This document shows positions 20,160 to 28,961 of a stretch of 64,000 bases of DNA, piece by piece. The stretch covers positions 248,001-312,000 of the forward strand of contig CAVTAI010000012.1 of NCBI GenBank assembly GCA_963732655.1. The letters are read 5' to 3'. The position numbers and the translations under genes are program-made. Within the stretch, counting starts at the first letter, position 1, and each line of letters starts with the position of its first letter. Source of the DNA: CAVTWS01 sp963732655 (GTDB taxonomy: Bacteria > Actinomycetota > Acidimicrobiia > Acidimicrobiales > SHLQ01). Below the pieces are notes generated by a model. The model was not told the origin of the DNA, did not search any database, and was given only the letters and a program-made list of their open reading frames with translations.

Positions 20160-20912
20160 ATGTACACGCTGATCCTGCTGCGTCACGGCCAGAGCGAATG
20201 GAATCTGTCGAACCAGTTCACGGGCTGGTACGACTGCGACCTGACCGCCAAAGGCGAAACGGAAGCCCGCCGGGCGGCCGACCTGCTGGCGGCGGCCGGG
20301 GTCGCTCCCGACATCTGCCACACGTCCCTCCAACGACGGGCCATCCGGACGGCGAACCTGGCGCTCGACGGACTCGATCGGCAGTGGATCCCGGTCCGGC
20401 GTAGCTGGCGCCTCAACGAACGCCACTACGGCGATCTGACTGGGCTCGACAAGGCCGAGACCAAGGCGCGCCACGGCGAGGCCCAGCTCATGGCGTGGCG
20501 TCGCAGCTACGACACGCCTCCACCGCCGATCGCCGACGACAACCCGTACAACCCGAACCACGACGCCGCCTACGCATCGCTGCCGCCGTCGCTCATTCCC
20601 CGGACCGAGTGCCTCAAGGACGTGGTGGAGCGGATGCTCCCCTACTGGTTCGACGCCATCGTCCCGGACCTGCAGGCGGGCAAGATCGTGCTCGTCACGG
20701 CGCACGGCAACAGCCTGCGGGCGTTGTGCAAACACCTCGACGGCATCTCCGACGACGACATCGCCGAACTCAACATCCCCACCGGCGACCCGCTCGTCTA
20801 CACGCTGGGAGCCGATCTCATGCCGCTCGAGGCCAGAGCGGTCCTCGAGCGATCGCTCGATCCCGAATCAGCGCGGGCGGCCGCAGAGGCTGTGGCCCGG
20901 CAGGCCGGCTGA
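20160..20912 (+). CDS. gpmA: 2,3-bisphosphoglycerate-dependent phosphoglycerate mutase
   Basis: 250 residues. Histidine-phosphatase signature LLRHGQSEWNLSNQFTGW with the phosphohistidine at residue 8-9, LNERHYGDLTGLDKAE, and the second His in VTAHGNSLRAL. The fixed string LNIPTGDPLVY is typical of GpmA. It interconverts 3- and 2-phosphoglycerate in glycolysis. The ATG at 20160 was chosen over an upstream in-frame extension because the family begins MYTLILLRHGQS. Divergent from dnaK, with the heat-shock promoter in the shared gap; convergent with the desaturase. Confidence 0.95.
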   Translation: MYTLILLRHGQSEWNLSNQFTGWYDCDLTAKGETEARRAADLLAAAGVAPDICHTSLQRRAIRTANLALDGLDRQWIPVRRSWRLNERHYGDLTGLDKAETKARHGEAQLMAWRRSYDTPPPPIADDNPYNPNHDAAYASLPPSLIPRTECLKDVVERMLPYWFDAIVPDLQAGKIVLVTAHGNSLRALCKHLDGISDDDIAELNIPTGDPLVYTLGADLMPLEARAVLERSLDPESARAAAEAVARQAG

Positions 20913-20930
20913 CCGGGGCCGTTCGCCGGC

Positions 20931-22031
20931 TCAGAAACCGGTATCGAGATCTTCTTCCGTGAGCTCGGGCACCAACGGCGTGGACCTCACCTGGCCCGCT
21001 CGACGCGACGCACCGGCGGAACGCTGCTGGGCGAGATCGGAGGCCCGGGAGCGCACATCCCGAGCCCGGAGGCCGGCCCGTTCCCGTGCGTCCTTGGCTC
21101 GATCGCCCGCCTTCTCGGCGGCATCTCGGGCTCGATCGGCCAAACGCCGCGCCACCCTGCCGATCCGGCCCACCTGCTCCACCAGCCGATCGCGAGCGTG
21201 TTCACCGTCGGCATCGAGCCCCTCGACGCGCTCGACCTGCCACTTCCGGTGGACCAAGGGCACGAGCACGTTGTTGTAGTGCTCGACCAGGCCGAAGACG
21301 CCCGCCTTGGCGATGGCATCGGCGTGGGCCTTGAACCCCGGGATTCCCGTGCCCGGCATCTCGAAACCGCTCACCTGGCGTTCGAGCGCCCGCATCACCA
21401 GCGACGGGTTGATCTCCATCGCCGCCGTCGTGAGATCTCGATAGAAGAGGTAGTGGTAGTTCTCGTCGGTCGCCACCCGCACCATGAGGTCGTACCCGCA
21501 CTGGGCGGCCGGATGATCGTCGGCGGCCTCGAGGAGCGCCTTACCAGTGTTGCGATGAGCGACCCGAGTCGCCAGTTCCTGCATCGCCACGTACACGAAC
21601 CCGTCGGCGACCGACGCGGGCTCGGGGACGCGGCCACCGGACATCTGGATCATGCGCGCTTCTTCGAGCTCGCGAGGATCGATGGCCCGGGTCACCATGA
21701 GGTAGTCGCGCATCGCAGTGGCGTGGCGGCCCTCCTCGGCGGTCCAGCGGTGAGACCAATCCCGCCAGACACCACCACGGCCGAAGACACGGTCGATGGT
21801 CTGGAAGTAGTACGGCAGGTTGTCCTCGGTGAGCGTGTTCACGAAGAGAGCGCTCCGCACCGCCTCGGGGAGCGGGAACTGGTCGCGGGCCCACGGAAGT
21901 TCCTCGAAACCCCGGGCGAGATCCCACGGCACCGACTCGTGGGGATACCACGTGCGGGCGTTGGCCAGGTGACGTTCGTAGAGCTGTTCGGCCACCGGCT
22001 CGAGCTCGCTCAGCAACTCGGTGTCGTTCAT
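20931..22031 (-). CDS. Acyl-ACP desaturase (ferritin-like di-iron)
   Basis: 366 residues from the ATG at 22031. Soluble stearoyl-ACP desaturase family: di-iron ligand motifs include the EEGRH string (WTAEEGRHATAMRDYL) and the second DENYHYLFYRDL helix. Mycobacterial DesA proteins are the closest known type; they insert double bonds into ACP-bound chains. After the catalytic core (to about residue 275) there is a highly charged Arg/Ala/Asp helical tail (residues about 280-345) ending in TEEDLDTGF, unusual for the family. The stop faces the gpmA stop with 18 bases between. Confidence 0.9.
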   Translation of the reverse strand: MNDTELLSELEPVAEQLYERHLANARTWYPHESVPWDLARGFEELPWARDQFPLPEAVRSALFVNTLTEDNLPYYFQTIDRVFGRGGVWRDWSHRWTAEEGRHATAMRDYLMVTRAIDPRELEEARMIQMSGGRVPEPASVADGFVYVAMQELATRVAHRNTGKALLEAADDHPAAQCGYDLMVRVATDENYHYLFYRDLTTAAMEINPSLVMRALERQVSGFEMPGTGIPGFKAHADAIAKAGVFGLVEHYNNVLVPLVHRKWQVERVEGLDADGEHARDRLVEQVGRIGRVARRLADRARDAAEKAGDRAKDARERAGLRARDVRSRASDLAQQRSAGASRRAGQVRSTPLVPELTEEDLDTGF

Positions 22032-22164
22032 ATGACCGAGCGTACTGGACCGATGCGGCCCCGAGCCGGCGAGACGCGGCTCAGCGCTCAAGTTTCACGC
22101 CTGACAGGACGATGACAACCACGGGTCCACCCGCCATCATTCCATCCAACCAGGAGTCCACCTG

Positions 22165-22347
22165 ATGAACGTGCAGCGCCAGCCACCGGCACCTCAGTGG
22201 CGCGTGCCCGATCGAGGCGCCAGCCTTGTCGAGTACGCGCTCCTCGTCGCCCTTCTCGCCATGGTGTGTATCGCCGCGGTAACCGCGTTGGGCGCGACGA
22301 CATCCGAGCAGTTCAGCCAGATGAGCTCCGAGCTCGACGCGGCCTGA
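22165..22347 (+). CDS. Flp/Fap-type pilin subunit
   Basis: 60 residues. A short leader ends in Gly18; the mature start ASLVEYALLVALLAMVCIAAV carries the Glu at position +5 and the hydrophobic helix typical of Flp pilins processed by a prepilin peptidase. It would assemble into tight-adherence type pili. No tad secretion genes (TadA ATPase, TadB/C, peptidase) are visible nearby, so assembly genes must lie elsewhere or the gene is an orphan. A strong hairpin follows the stop. Confidence 0.85.
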   Translation: MNVQRQPPAPQWRVPDRGASLVEYALLVALLAMVCIAAVTALGATTSEQFSQMSSELDAA

Positions 22348-22355
22348 TACGTCCC

Positions 22356-22389
22356 GTTCAGGGCCCGTGACCTGGTCCGGGCCCTGAAC
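22356..22389 (+). terminator. Stem-loop after the pilin gene
   Basis: A perfect 12-bp inverted repeat, GTTCAGGGCCCG (22356-22367) and CGGGCCCTGAAC (22378-22389), around a 10-base loop, starting nine bases after the pilin stop. No T-tract. Probably a terminator or an mRNA 3' stabiliser for the short pilin transcript. Confidence 0.7.
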
Positions 22390-22462
22390 GAACCGACAGG
22401 CAGGGACCCGCCGGCCCCCACCTTCGGCTCCCCGCACCACCTCGGGTAGTGTCACGCCCGAT

Positions 22463-25015
22463 ATGAATCGCAAGCGCCTACGCCCTCACCACCTTGTCAT
22501 CGGCCTGGGGGTCGCCTTCGCCCTGGTCACGGTCGTCTCCGGCATCGCCGCGACCGTCGACCAGTGGCACGACGACAGCGAGCAGACCCGCGAGACGTTC
22601 GTCAACGTCCCCAGCGCTCTCAAACTGGCCTTCTACACCGTGCTGCCGATCATGTTCGTGATCGGCGCGGTCCTGTTCTCCCAGCGAGTGCGCAACTGGC
22701 AACGCGGTGGCCCCGACAACCGACGGACCACCCCGAAGAACCTCAAGCAGCGAATGGCGGACTTCCGCGCCGGTGTCTACATGCAGACCCTCATCCGCGA
22801 GCCCGGCGCGGGCATCATGCACACGCTGATCTACTTCAGCTTCATCATCCTGCTCGGCGTCACGACGACGCTGGAGATCAATCACCAGCTTCCCGAGAGC
22901 GCGAAGTTCCTGCACGGCGGCGTGTACAAGGGGTACAGCCTCGTCGGCGATGTCGCCGGCGGGTTGTTCCTCCTCGGCGTGCTGATCGCCATCGCCCGCC
23001 GCTACGGCCCCCGCCGCTTCCGTCCGTACCGCATCCGGATCAAGAGCCGGCCCGAGCACATGGCCATCCTCGGCGTGTTCCTCGCCATCGGTCTCACGGG
23101 GTTCGGCGCCGAGGCGTTCCGGATCGCCCTCGTCGGCCACGAAACCGGCGAGCTGCCGGACTTCGAGAAGTGGTCGATCATCGGGTACCCGCTCGCCACC
23201 CTCGTCGACGGCTCCGACCACCTCGCCGGCTGGCATCAGGCCTGGTGGATCGGTCACGTGGTCTCGTTCGTGGCCTTCCTCGTGCTGCTTCCCATCACCA
23301 TGTTGCGCCACATGTTCACCTCGCCGCTGAACATGTACCTCCGGGATCGCGAACGACCCAAGGGCGCGATGAAGCCCATGCCGAACCTGATGGAAACCGA
23401 GCTCGAGACCTTCGGGGCCGCGACCATCGAGGACTTCACCTGGAAGCAGTTGCTCGACACCGACGCCTGCACGATGTGCGGGCGCTGCACCAGCGTCTGC
23501 CCGGCCCACGCCACCGGCAAGCCCCTCGATCCCCGCGAGATCGTGCTCAAGACCGGCGAGGTCATGGCTCGCACCGGCACGCCCGCCGTGTCGCCGCCGA
23601 TCGGCGTCGACAAGGAGATCACCGTCGGCGCCAACAGCGTCTTCGAGCGGGTGACCGCCGACGAGGTCTGGGCCTGCACCTCGTGCAAGGCGTGCGACGA
23701 AATCTGCCCGGTCAACATCGAGATCCTCGACAAGATCCTCGACATGCGGCGGTACCTGTCACTCATGGAGTCCGATTTCCCCACCGAGCTCGGAAACGCT
23801 TACCGGGCGATGGAGAACCAGGGCAACCCGTGGGGCATGAGCCAGGGCGAGCGGGCCGACTGGGCCAAGAACCTCGAAGGCATCACCGTGCTCGACGGCG
23901 GCGACCCGCTCGAGGCCGAGTACCTGTACTGGGTCGGGTGCGCCGGCAGCTTCGACGACAAGAACAAGAAGGTCACCCAGTCGATGGCCAAGCTGCTGCA
24001 ACGGGCCGACGTCAGCTTCGCGATCTTGGGCCCGTCCGAGAACTGCACCGGTGATCCAGCCCGCCGATCGGGCAACGAGTACATCTTCCAGATGCTGGCC
24101 ATGCAGAACATCGAGACGCTCGACTCCATGGGCGTGCGCAAGATCATCACCCAGTGCCCGCACTGCTTCAACACGCTCGCCAACGAGTATCCGCAGCTCG
24201 GCGGCCGTTACGAGGTGATCCACCACAGCGTGCTGCTCGACCAGCTCATCGCCGACGGCCGACTCGACACCTCGAACGCCCGGCTCGAAGAGCGCCTCGT
24301 CTACCACGACTCGTGTTACCTGGGTCGCCACAACGACATCTACCTGGCGCCCCGCCGGGTGGTGGGGTCGCTCGGTGGCATCGAGATCGTCGAGGCCGGA
24401 CGCAACGGCACGAAAGGTATGTGCTGCGGCGCCGGCGGCGGCCGCATGTGGATGGAGGAGCACACCGGCAAGCAGGTGAACGTGGAGCGTTCCCAGGAGC
24501 TGCTGGCCACCGGCGCCACCCGCATCGCCACGGCCTGTCCGTTCTGCTACATCATGATCGACGACGGCGTGAAGGGTGAGGGAATCGACGAGGACACCGT
24601 CAAGGTCGGCGACATCGCCATGCACCTGCTCGACGCGCTCGAGCGGGGCGACCGCGATGGAGCGCTCGTCCCGTCGATGCTCAGCGCCCCGCCCGGACAC
24701 CGCGAGACCGCGGTCGCCATCGCCCCATCACCCGCCAAGGCGGCGGTGCAGACACTCGTCGCCGAGCCTGGCGAGACCGGTTCGGTGGTGGCCGGCGCAC
24801 CCGATGACCTGCAGCTGATCAAGGGCATCGGCCCCAAGCTCGAAGCGTGGCTCTACGACAAGGGCATCACCACGTTCGAGCAGGTGGCGGCGCTCACTCA
24901 GGATGAGGTCGACGCGCTGGAGACCGAGCAGTCGTTCCCCGACCGCATCGATCGTGAGGACTGGCGGGGCCAGGCCGCCCGACTCGCCGCCGAGAAGTCC
25001 ACCTCCGACGACTGA
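22463..25015 (+). CDS. Membrane heterodisulfide-reductase-like Fe-S oxidoreductase with C-terminal helix-hairpin-helix
   Basis: 850 residues. Four parts: an N-terminal membrane region with about six helices including a NarI/cytochrome-b-like stretch; a dicluster 4Fe-4S domain (CTMCGRCTSVCP and CTSCKACDEICP); two cysteine-rich CCG domains (VGCAGSF...CPHCFNTL and HDSCYLGRHND...CCGAGGGRMW...CPFCYIMI); and a C-terminal helix-hairpin-helix segment (LIKGIGPKLEAWLYDKGITTFEQV). Related proteins move electrons between soluble donors such as ETF and the membrane quinone pool (the FadF/EtfD type). Donor unknown here. The terminal GIGPKLEA module, usual in DNA-binding proteins, is an addition of unclear role. 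Confidence 0.88.
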   Translation: MNRKRLRPHHLVIGLGVAFALVTVVSGIAATVDQWHDDSEQTRETFVNVPSALKLAFYTVLPIMFVIGAVLFSQRVRNWQRGGPDNRRTTPKNLKQRMADFRAGVYMQTLIREPGAGIMHTLIYFSFIILLGVTTTLEINHQLPESAKFLHGGVYKGYSLVGDVAGGLFLLGVLIAIARRYGPRRFRPYRIRIKSRPEHMAILGVFLAIGLTGFGAEAFRIALVGHETGELPDFEKWSIIGYPLATLVDGSDHLAGWHQAWWIGHVVSFVAFLVLLPITMLRHMFTSPLNMYLRDRERPKGAMKPMPNLMETELETFGAATIEDFTWKQLLDTDACTMCGRCTSVCPAHATGKPLDPREIVLKTGEVMARTGTPAVSPPIGVDKEITVGANSVFERVTADEVWACTSCKACDEICPVNIEILDKILDMRRYLSLMESDFPTELGNAYRAMENQGNPWGMSQGERADWAKNLEGITVLDGGDPLEAEYLYWVGCAGSFDDKNKKVTQSMAKLLQRADVSFAILGPSENCTGDPARRSGNEYIFQMLAMQNIETLDSMGVRKIITQCPHCFNTLANEYPQLGGRYEVIHHSVLLDQLIADGRLDTSNARLEERLVYHDSCYLGRHNDIYLAPRRVVGSLGGIEIVEAGRNGTKGMCCGAGGGRMWMEEHTGKQVNVERSQELLATGATRIATACPFCYIMIDDGVKGEGIDEDTVKVGDIAMHLLDALERGDRDGALVPSMLSAPPGHRETAVAIAPSPAKAAVQTLVAEPGETGSVVAGAPDDLQLIKGIGPKLEAWLYDKGITTFEQVAALTQDEVDALETEQSFPDRIDREDWRGQAARLAAEKSTSDD

Positions 25016-25029
25016 AGTCGGTTCGGGAC

Positions 25030-25593
25030 TCAGCCGAAGTTCTCCCAGTACCGGCTCGGCCGCGGGCCGACCTGGCCCTGGTACTTCGACCCGACGTCGG
25101 CCGAGCCGTATGGCCGATCGGCCGGCGAGGTCATGACCATGAAGGAGATCTGGCCGATCTTCATGCCCGGGTACAAGGTGATCGGCATGTTGGCGACGTT
25201 GGAGAGCTCGAGGGTGAGCTGACCATCCCAGCCGGCGTCGACGAATCCGGCGGTCGAGTGGATCAGCAGGCCGAGCCGACCGAGACTCGACTTGCCCTCG
25301 ATGCGACCCACCAGGTCATCAGGCAGGCGGATCCGCTCCAAGGTCGAACCCAGGACGAACTCGCCGGGGTGGAGCATGAAGACGCCGTCGGGGGCGATCT
25401 CGACCAGCTCAGTGAGCTCCTCGAGGTTCTGTTTCACGTCGATGTGGCCGACAGTGTGGTTGCGGAACACCCGGAACCAGCGGTCGAGCCGGAGATCGAC
25501 CGAGGACGGCTGGATGTCCACGGGATCGAAGGGGTCGATGACGATGCGCCCGGCAGCGATCGACTCTCGGATGGTGCGGTCGGACAGGATCAT
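25030..25593 (-). CDS. dcd: dCTP deaminase
   Basis: 187 residues. Family start MILSDRTIRESIAAGRI, central EGKSSLGRLGLLIHSTAGFVDAGWDGQLTLELSN with the catalytic Glu, and a C-terminal KYQGQ motif. It converts dCTP to dUTP (or directly to dUMP in the bifunctional actinobacterial type, which the sequence alone does not settle), supplying thymidylate synthesis. Ends 14 bases from the stop of the convergent oxidoreductase gene. Confidence 0.95.
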   Translation of the reverse strand: MILSDRTIRESIAAGRIVIDPFDPVDIQPSSVDLRLDRWFRVFRNHTVGHIDVKQNLEELTELVEIAPDGVFMLHPGEFVLGSTLERIRLPDDLVGRIEGKSSLGRLGLLIHSTAGFVDAGWDGQLTLELSNVANMPITLYPGMKIGQISFMVMTSPADRPYGSADVGSKYQGQVGPRPSRYWENFG

Positions 25594-25742
25594 GGCCGGC
25601 GCAGCCTATCTGGAGGCTCGACGGCGGGTCCTGGTCGAGGCACCAGCTGCTCAACACGGACCCCACGTGTCGGTCGCAACCGGCCCGGCGCGACAGGGCG
25701 GGTAGCCACCCGCCTGCCGGGGCCAGTACGATGCGCGGCGCT

Positions 25743-25816
25743 GCGGGTGTAGTTCAGTGGCAGAACATCAGCTTCCCAAGCTGAGAACGCGAGTTCGACT
25801 CTCGTCACCCGCTCCA
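25743..25816 (+). tRNA. tRNA-Gly (anticodon CCC)
   Basis: Acceptor stem GCGGGTG/CACCCGC, D arm TAGTTCAGTGGCAGAAC, anticodon stem TCAGC/GCTGA with loop TTCCCAA giving anticodon CCC, T arm GCGAG-TTCGACT-CTCGT, discriminator T and encoded CCA. A TACGAT at 25727-25732 could be its -10 box. The last 48 bases are repeated at 37735-37782, marking it as the integration site of the elements that follow. The gene itself is intact. Confidence 0.95.
25769..25816 (+). repeat. att core, left copy (within tRNA-Gly)
   Basis: 48 bases from the anticodon stem to the CCA end, identical to 37735-37782. Identity stops exactly on both sides (preceding T versus G, following G versus C), as expected for att cores that border an integrated element. 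Confidence 0.9.
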
Positions 25817-25876
25817 GAGGAACCGCCAGGTCAGAGGCCCTAGCGGGGCCGGAACCCTGGATCGCCACTCGATCCC

Positions 25877-25927
25877 GTGCCTACAGTGTGCCTAGAACGT
25901 CGGGCAACAGTAGGCACGAGTGGGCAC
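25877..25927 (+). promoter_or_regulatory. Candidate integrase arm sites / int control region
   Basis: Direct repeats GTGCCTA at 25877-25883 and 25888-25894, then inverted copies TAGGCAC at 25911-25917 and TGGGCAC at 25921-25927, the last overlapping the int start codon. The direct pair with the same 4-base gap recurs at 37600-37617 beside the other att core. This is the layout expected of arm-type integrase (or excisionase) binding sites that may also autoregulate int. Confidence 0.5.
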
Positions 25928-27020
25928 GAGCAGGCCGTTCGGCAACATCCGCAAGCTCCCCAGTGGGCGCTACCAGGCGCGCTACTGGCACCTCGGCAAG
26001 CAGGTCCCGGCCGACGTCACCTTCGCCACCAAGGCCGAAGCCCGAGCCTGGCTGGCCACGATGGAGACCGACATCGCCGGCGGTCGCCACGTGGACCCGT
26101 CGAGTGGCCGGGAGCTGTTCGGCGTGTTCGCCGCCCGGTGGCTGGCCGCTCGCGACCTCCGTCCCCGCACCCGCGACACGTACGCCTCCCAGCTCGCCCA
26201 CATCCTCACCGGGTTCGAGGATGCCGAGCTTCGGAAGATCACGCCTGCGGCGGTCCGGGCGTGGCACGGCAGGCTGGCCCAGTCGGGTCTGCATCCCAAC
26301 ACCGTGGCCAAGGTGTACCGGCTGTTCCGGACGATGCTGGACACCGCGGTCGACGACGGACTGCTCCGGACCAACCCGGTGCACATCAAGGGCGCTGCCG
26401 TCGAGCGCATGGTCGAACGCCCGATCCTCGATTGGGACGACGTGCAGCGCATCGCTGACGCCATCCATCCCCGCTTCAAGGCCCTCGTGTGGGTGGGCGC
26501 GACGTCGGGGCTCCGCTACGGCGAGCTCACCGGCCTCACCCGCCGCCACGTCGACCTCGAGGACCGAACGCTGCGGGTCGACCAGGCGCTCGTGTTCGTT
26601 CGCGGCGAGGGGCCGACCATGGGCCGACCCAAGTCGAGCGCCGCGCACCGGACCGTCGCGATCCCGTCCGGCGTCGCCGAGATGCTCGCCGACCACATGA
26701 GCACGTACACCGGAGACGAGCCGGACGCCCTCGTGTTCAGTTCGGTGCAGGGCAGCCCGCTTCTCAACCGCTACTTCGCCCCGTTCTGGAAGCGAGCGCT
26801 ACGCACGGCCGGGCTCGACGAGTCCATCCGCTTCCACGACCTTCGCCACCACGCCGGCACCTCCGCCGCCACCGCAGGTGCTTCCCTGCGCGAGGTCATG
26901 GCCAGAATGGGCCACGCCTCAGCCGACGCCTCCCTCCGCTACCTCAAGGCCTCAGCCAGGCGCGACGCCGAGATCGCCGACGCCATGGAGGCGAGGATGA
27001 ACCGGGACCTCACCCGATGA
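25920..27020 (+). CDS. Tyrosine recombinase / integrase (element 1)
   Basis: 366 residues from a GTG. N-terminal arm-binding region (residues 1-55, FGNIRKLPSGRYQARYWHLG), core-binding SAM-like domain (about 70-160), and catalytic domain with R199 (SGLRYGELTGL), K238, H306-x-x-R309 (HDLRHHAGT), H332 (MGHAS) and nucleophile Y341 (RYLKAS). All catalytic residues are present, so it is probably active. It would recombine the 48-bp tRNA-Gly core. The stop overlaps the next gene's ATG (ATGA). A diverged, broken copy opens element 2. Confidence 0.95.
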   Translation: MGTSRPFGNIRKLPSGRYQARYWHLGKQVPADVTFATKAEARAWLATMETDIAGGRHVDPSSGRELFGVFAARWLAARDLRPRTRDTYASQLAHILTGFEDAELRKITPAAVRAWHGRLAQSGLHPNTVAKVYRLFRTMLDTAVDDGLLRTNPVHIKGAAVERMVERPILDWDDVQRIADAIHPRFKALVWVGATSGLRYGELTGLTRRHVDLEDRTLRVDQALVFVRGEGPTMGRPKSSAAHRTVAIPSGVAEMLADHMSTYTGDEPDALVFSSVQGSPLLNRYFAPFWKRALRTAGLDESIRFHDLRHHAGTSAATAGASLREVMARMGHASADASLRYLKASARRDAEIADAMEARMNRDLTR

Positions 27021-28412
27021 CCGATCACCCTGCGTCAGACCAGTTTCGGGGCGAGGTTCCCCATCAGTCCGTTTACCCAACGGTCATGCCGGGTGAGGAA
27101 CTCGACGTGTACGACGGCCCGGCACAACTGGGCGAACATCCGGCGCAGCGCCTGCGGATCTGGGCGCCTCTACGTCACGACCTGGCACTTCGATGGCAGT
27201 GCTTCGATGACGACATTCCGCTCGACCCTCTCGGCAGCATGGAGGTGCCGGTGCTCATCCAACGCCCGGATGGCGAGTCGAGCGTGCCCCTCACCCACTT
27301 CGGACGACGACGAGGTCGGGTTGGCCAGGTGGAGTTGGGCATCGAGGGGCCAGTCCCCTTAGCGAGGGTCGTCACCCACTGGTTCAACCTGCCGCATCTC
27401 CTGCCCGCCTCCTTACTGAGCGGTCCTGGCGCGTGGTGGGCCGGGCGATGGGCAGCGAGTTGCGGCCCTTGGCAGCTGACGCTCGACGCCCGGCCCGACC
27501 TCGACGACGTCATGAAGTTGGCGGATGAGCTGGACGAGAAGTTCGCCATGACGCACATCGGCGTTCTCAGACGCATTGACGGCGGGACGTTCAGTCGTGC
27601 CGACGCGTTGGACGCGCTCCAAGGGTGGCAACTCGCCATGTCGTTCGCTCTAGGGCGATGGGTCGCACCAGCCCTGCCGGTCGGCACCGATGAGAACGGC
27701 GTGAGCGCCTGGGAGATGTGGGCGCCATGGCGATGCGACGGCCTGGCGGGCGCGCCATCCGCATGGTGGGACGATCACACCGCCGACGATCTCGCCACCT
27801 TCGTCGATCTCTTCCTTCAGCACTGGCTCGACCCCACGCGTCGTGCCGTTGTAAGCCACGTCGCTCACCACGCCATCGCCGCCAACCACTCCGGTACAAC
27901 TCTGGAGGCCCGGATCCTCATCGCACAGGCTGGTCTCGAGTACTCTGGGGTGGGTGACATTGGTACTCGAAGGTGGGCTGCCGAGGGGTGACTACAGGGC
28001 ACTCGGTGCAGGCGGGGTCATCCGAACGATGTTGCAGCGCGCCGGTATCCCGACGTCCGTTCCTCACGACCTCGGTTCAATCTTCGCGCTCCTGCGCCGT
28101 GACATCGTTGACGCGCCCGATGCGGTCGCGTGGGTTCGCAACCGGCTCACCCACCCGAAGGACGCCGAGGAGCCATACCGCATCGAGCAGCTCTTATGGG
28201 ATTCGTCCCAGCTGCTAGCGGAGTACCTCAAGCTGCTCCTGCTGCGCCGCATCGGGTATGACGGGCGATACCAACTGCGCTACCCGCCCGGCCGGTGGGC
28301 GCATGCCACCACACGGCTCGTCCCCTGGGCCGGTTCACCCGGAGCGCCTCTTTTGGGCGGCGCCGGCGAGAGCGACGTTGTAGCCGTGAAGGTGGTCGAG
28401 CACGAGACCTAG
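27017..28412 (+). CDS. ApeA-like HEPN protein coupled to integrase (one frame break)
   Basis: Starts by ATGA overlap with the integrase. The first frame runs 27017-27991 (324 residues); the continuation is 27954-28412. Comparison with the copy in element 2 shows the ancestral reading crosses at about 27941, where copy 1 has one extra C (TACTCTGG against TATCTGG); without it the product is about 464 residues. The N-terminal 300 residues are of unknown fold. The C-terminal part has a HEPN-like helix with RNRLTHPKD (an R-x4-H motif), followed by LLAEYLKLLLLRRIGYDGRY, as in ApeA-like HEPN proteins of actinobacteria. HEPN R-x4-6-H proteins are often RNases in abortive defence or toxin systems. That function is inference. 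Confidence 0.7.
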
Positions 28413-28475
28413 GTGGCCGGACCTGTTCCTCCGGGGTGTCCACCTCGACAACGGTGAGCCCGCAAGGGTGTGGGT

Positions 28476-28961
28476 TCAGAAGCCGAGCTGGGGGGTGTTC
28501 GTAGTCGGTTCCGACACGTCGATACCGGTGACCTGGCACCACTGCTGCCGACGGGCTTCGGCCTCGTAGGTGAAGATCTCGTCACAGCCGAACATGCGGG
28601 CAGTCGCCAGGTGGACGGCATCAGCTCCCCGCAGACCGCTGAAGCCCTGGGCCTTCGCAGCACGGATTATCGTTCGGGCGTTTCGCGCCACGGCGTGGGA
28701 GACGTCGGCGAGCGTGACCGGCGCCGCCGGCGTCCAAAGCTGCTCGATGACCTCTTCGCCAGCTTCAGTCAGGCCGTGGTCTCGCTCATGGGCGCCGAAC
28801 GCGACCTCGGCGATCGAGAGAACCGACGTGAGGATCTCGATCTGGGCTCGGCGCGCCTCGTCGAGCAGGGCTTGCACGACATCTGCTCGTCCGTGCTCGT
28901 TGCCGACGTAGGCAAGGAACACGTTGGCGTCGAAGTAGATCCGCCGCGGACTAGCTGGCAT
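28476..28961 (-). CDS. PIN-domain toxin (VapC-like)
   Basis: 161 residues. PIN fold with acidic metal ligands in YFDANVFLAYVG (D11), LSIAEVAFG (Glu near residue 51) and GADAVHLATA (Asp near residue 116), then IFTYEAEARR. Predicted Mg-dependent RNase toxin. Its ATG overlaps the end of the larger upstream gene (TAG at 28951-28953) by 11 bases, the usual arrangement for an antitoxin-toxin pair. The C-terminal extension VTGIDVSEPTTNTPQLGF is typical of VapC-like proteins from phage-like islands. Confidence 0.85.
   Translation of the reverse strand: MPASPRRIYFDANVFLAYVGNEHGRADVVQALLDEARRAQIEILTSVLSIAEVAFGAHERDHGLTEAGEEVIEQLWTPAAPVTLADVSHAVARNARTIIRAAKAQGFSGLRGADAVHLATARMFGCDEIFTYEAEARRQQWCQVTGIDVSEPTTNTPQLGF

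Noticed and set aside
22478..24700. Two long minus-strand frames opposite the HDR-like gene
   Set aside because: Antisense shadows rich in Asp/Glu/His/Val; the plus strand has intact cysteine motifs.
25258..25752. Plus-strand frame opposite dcd
   Set aside because: Antisense to a complete dCTP deaminase.
28769..28950. C-terminal extension of the PIN partner into the PIN gene
   Set aside because: The extension is an alternate-frame reading of the PIN coding sequence; a CCC/CC correction gives a natural end at 28951.
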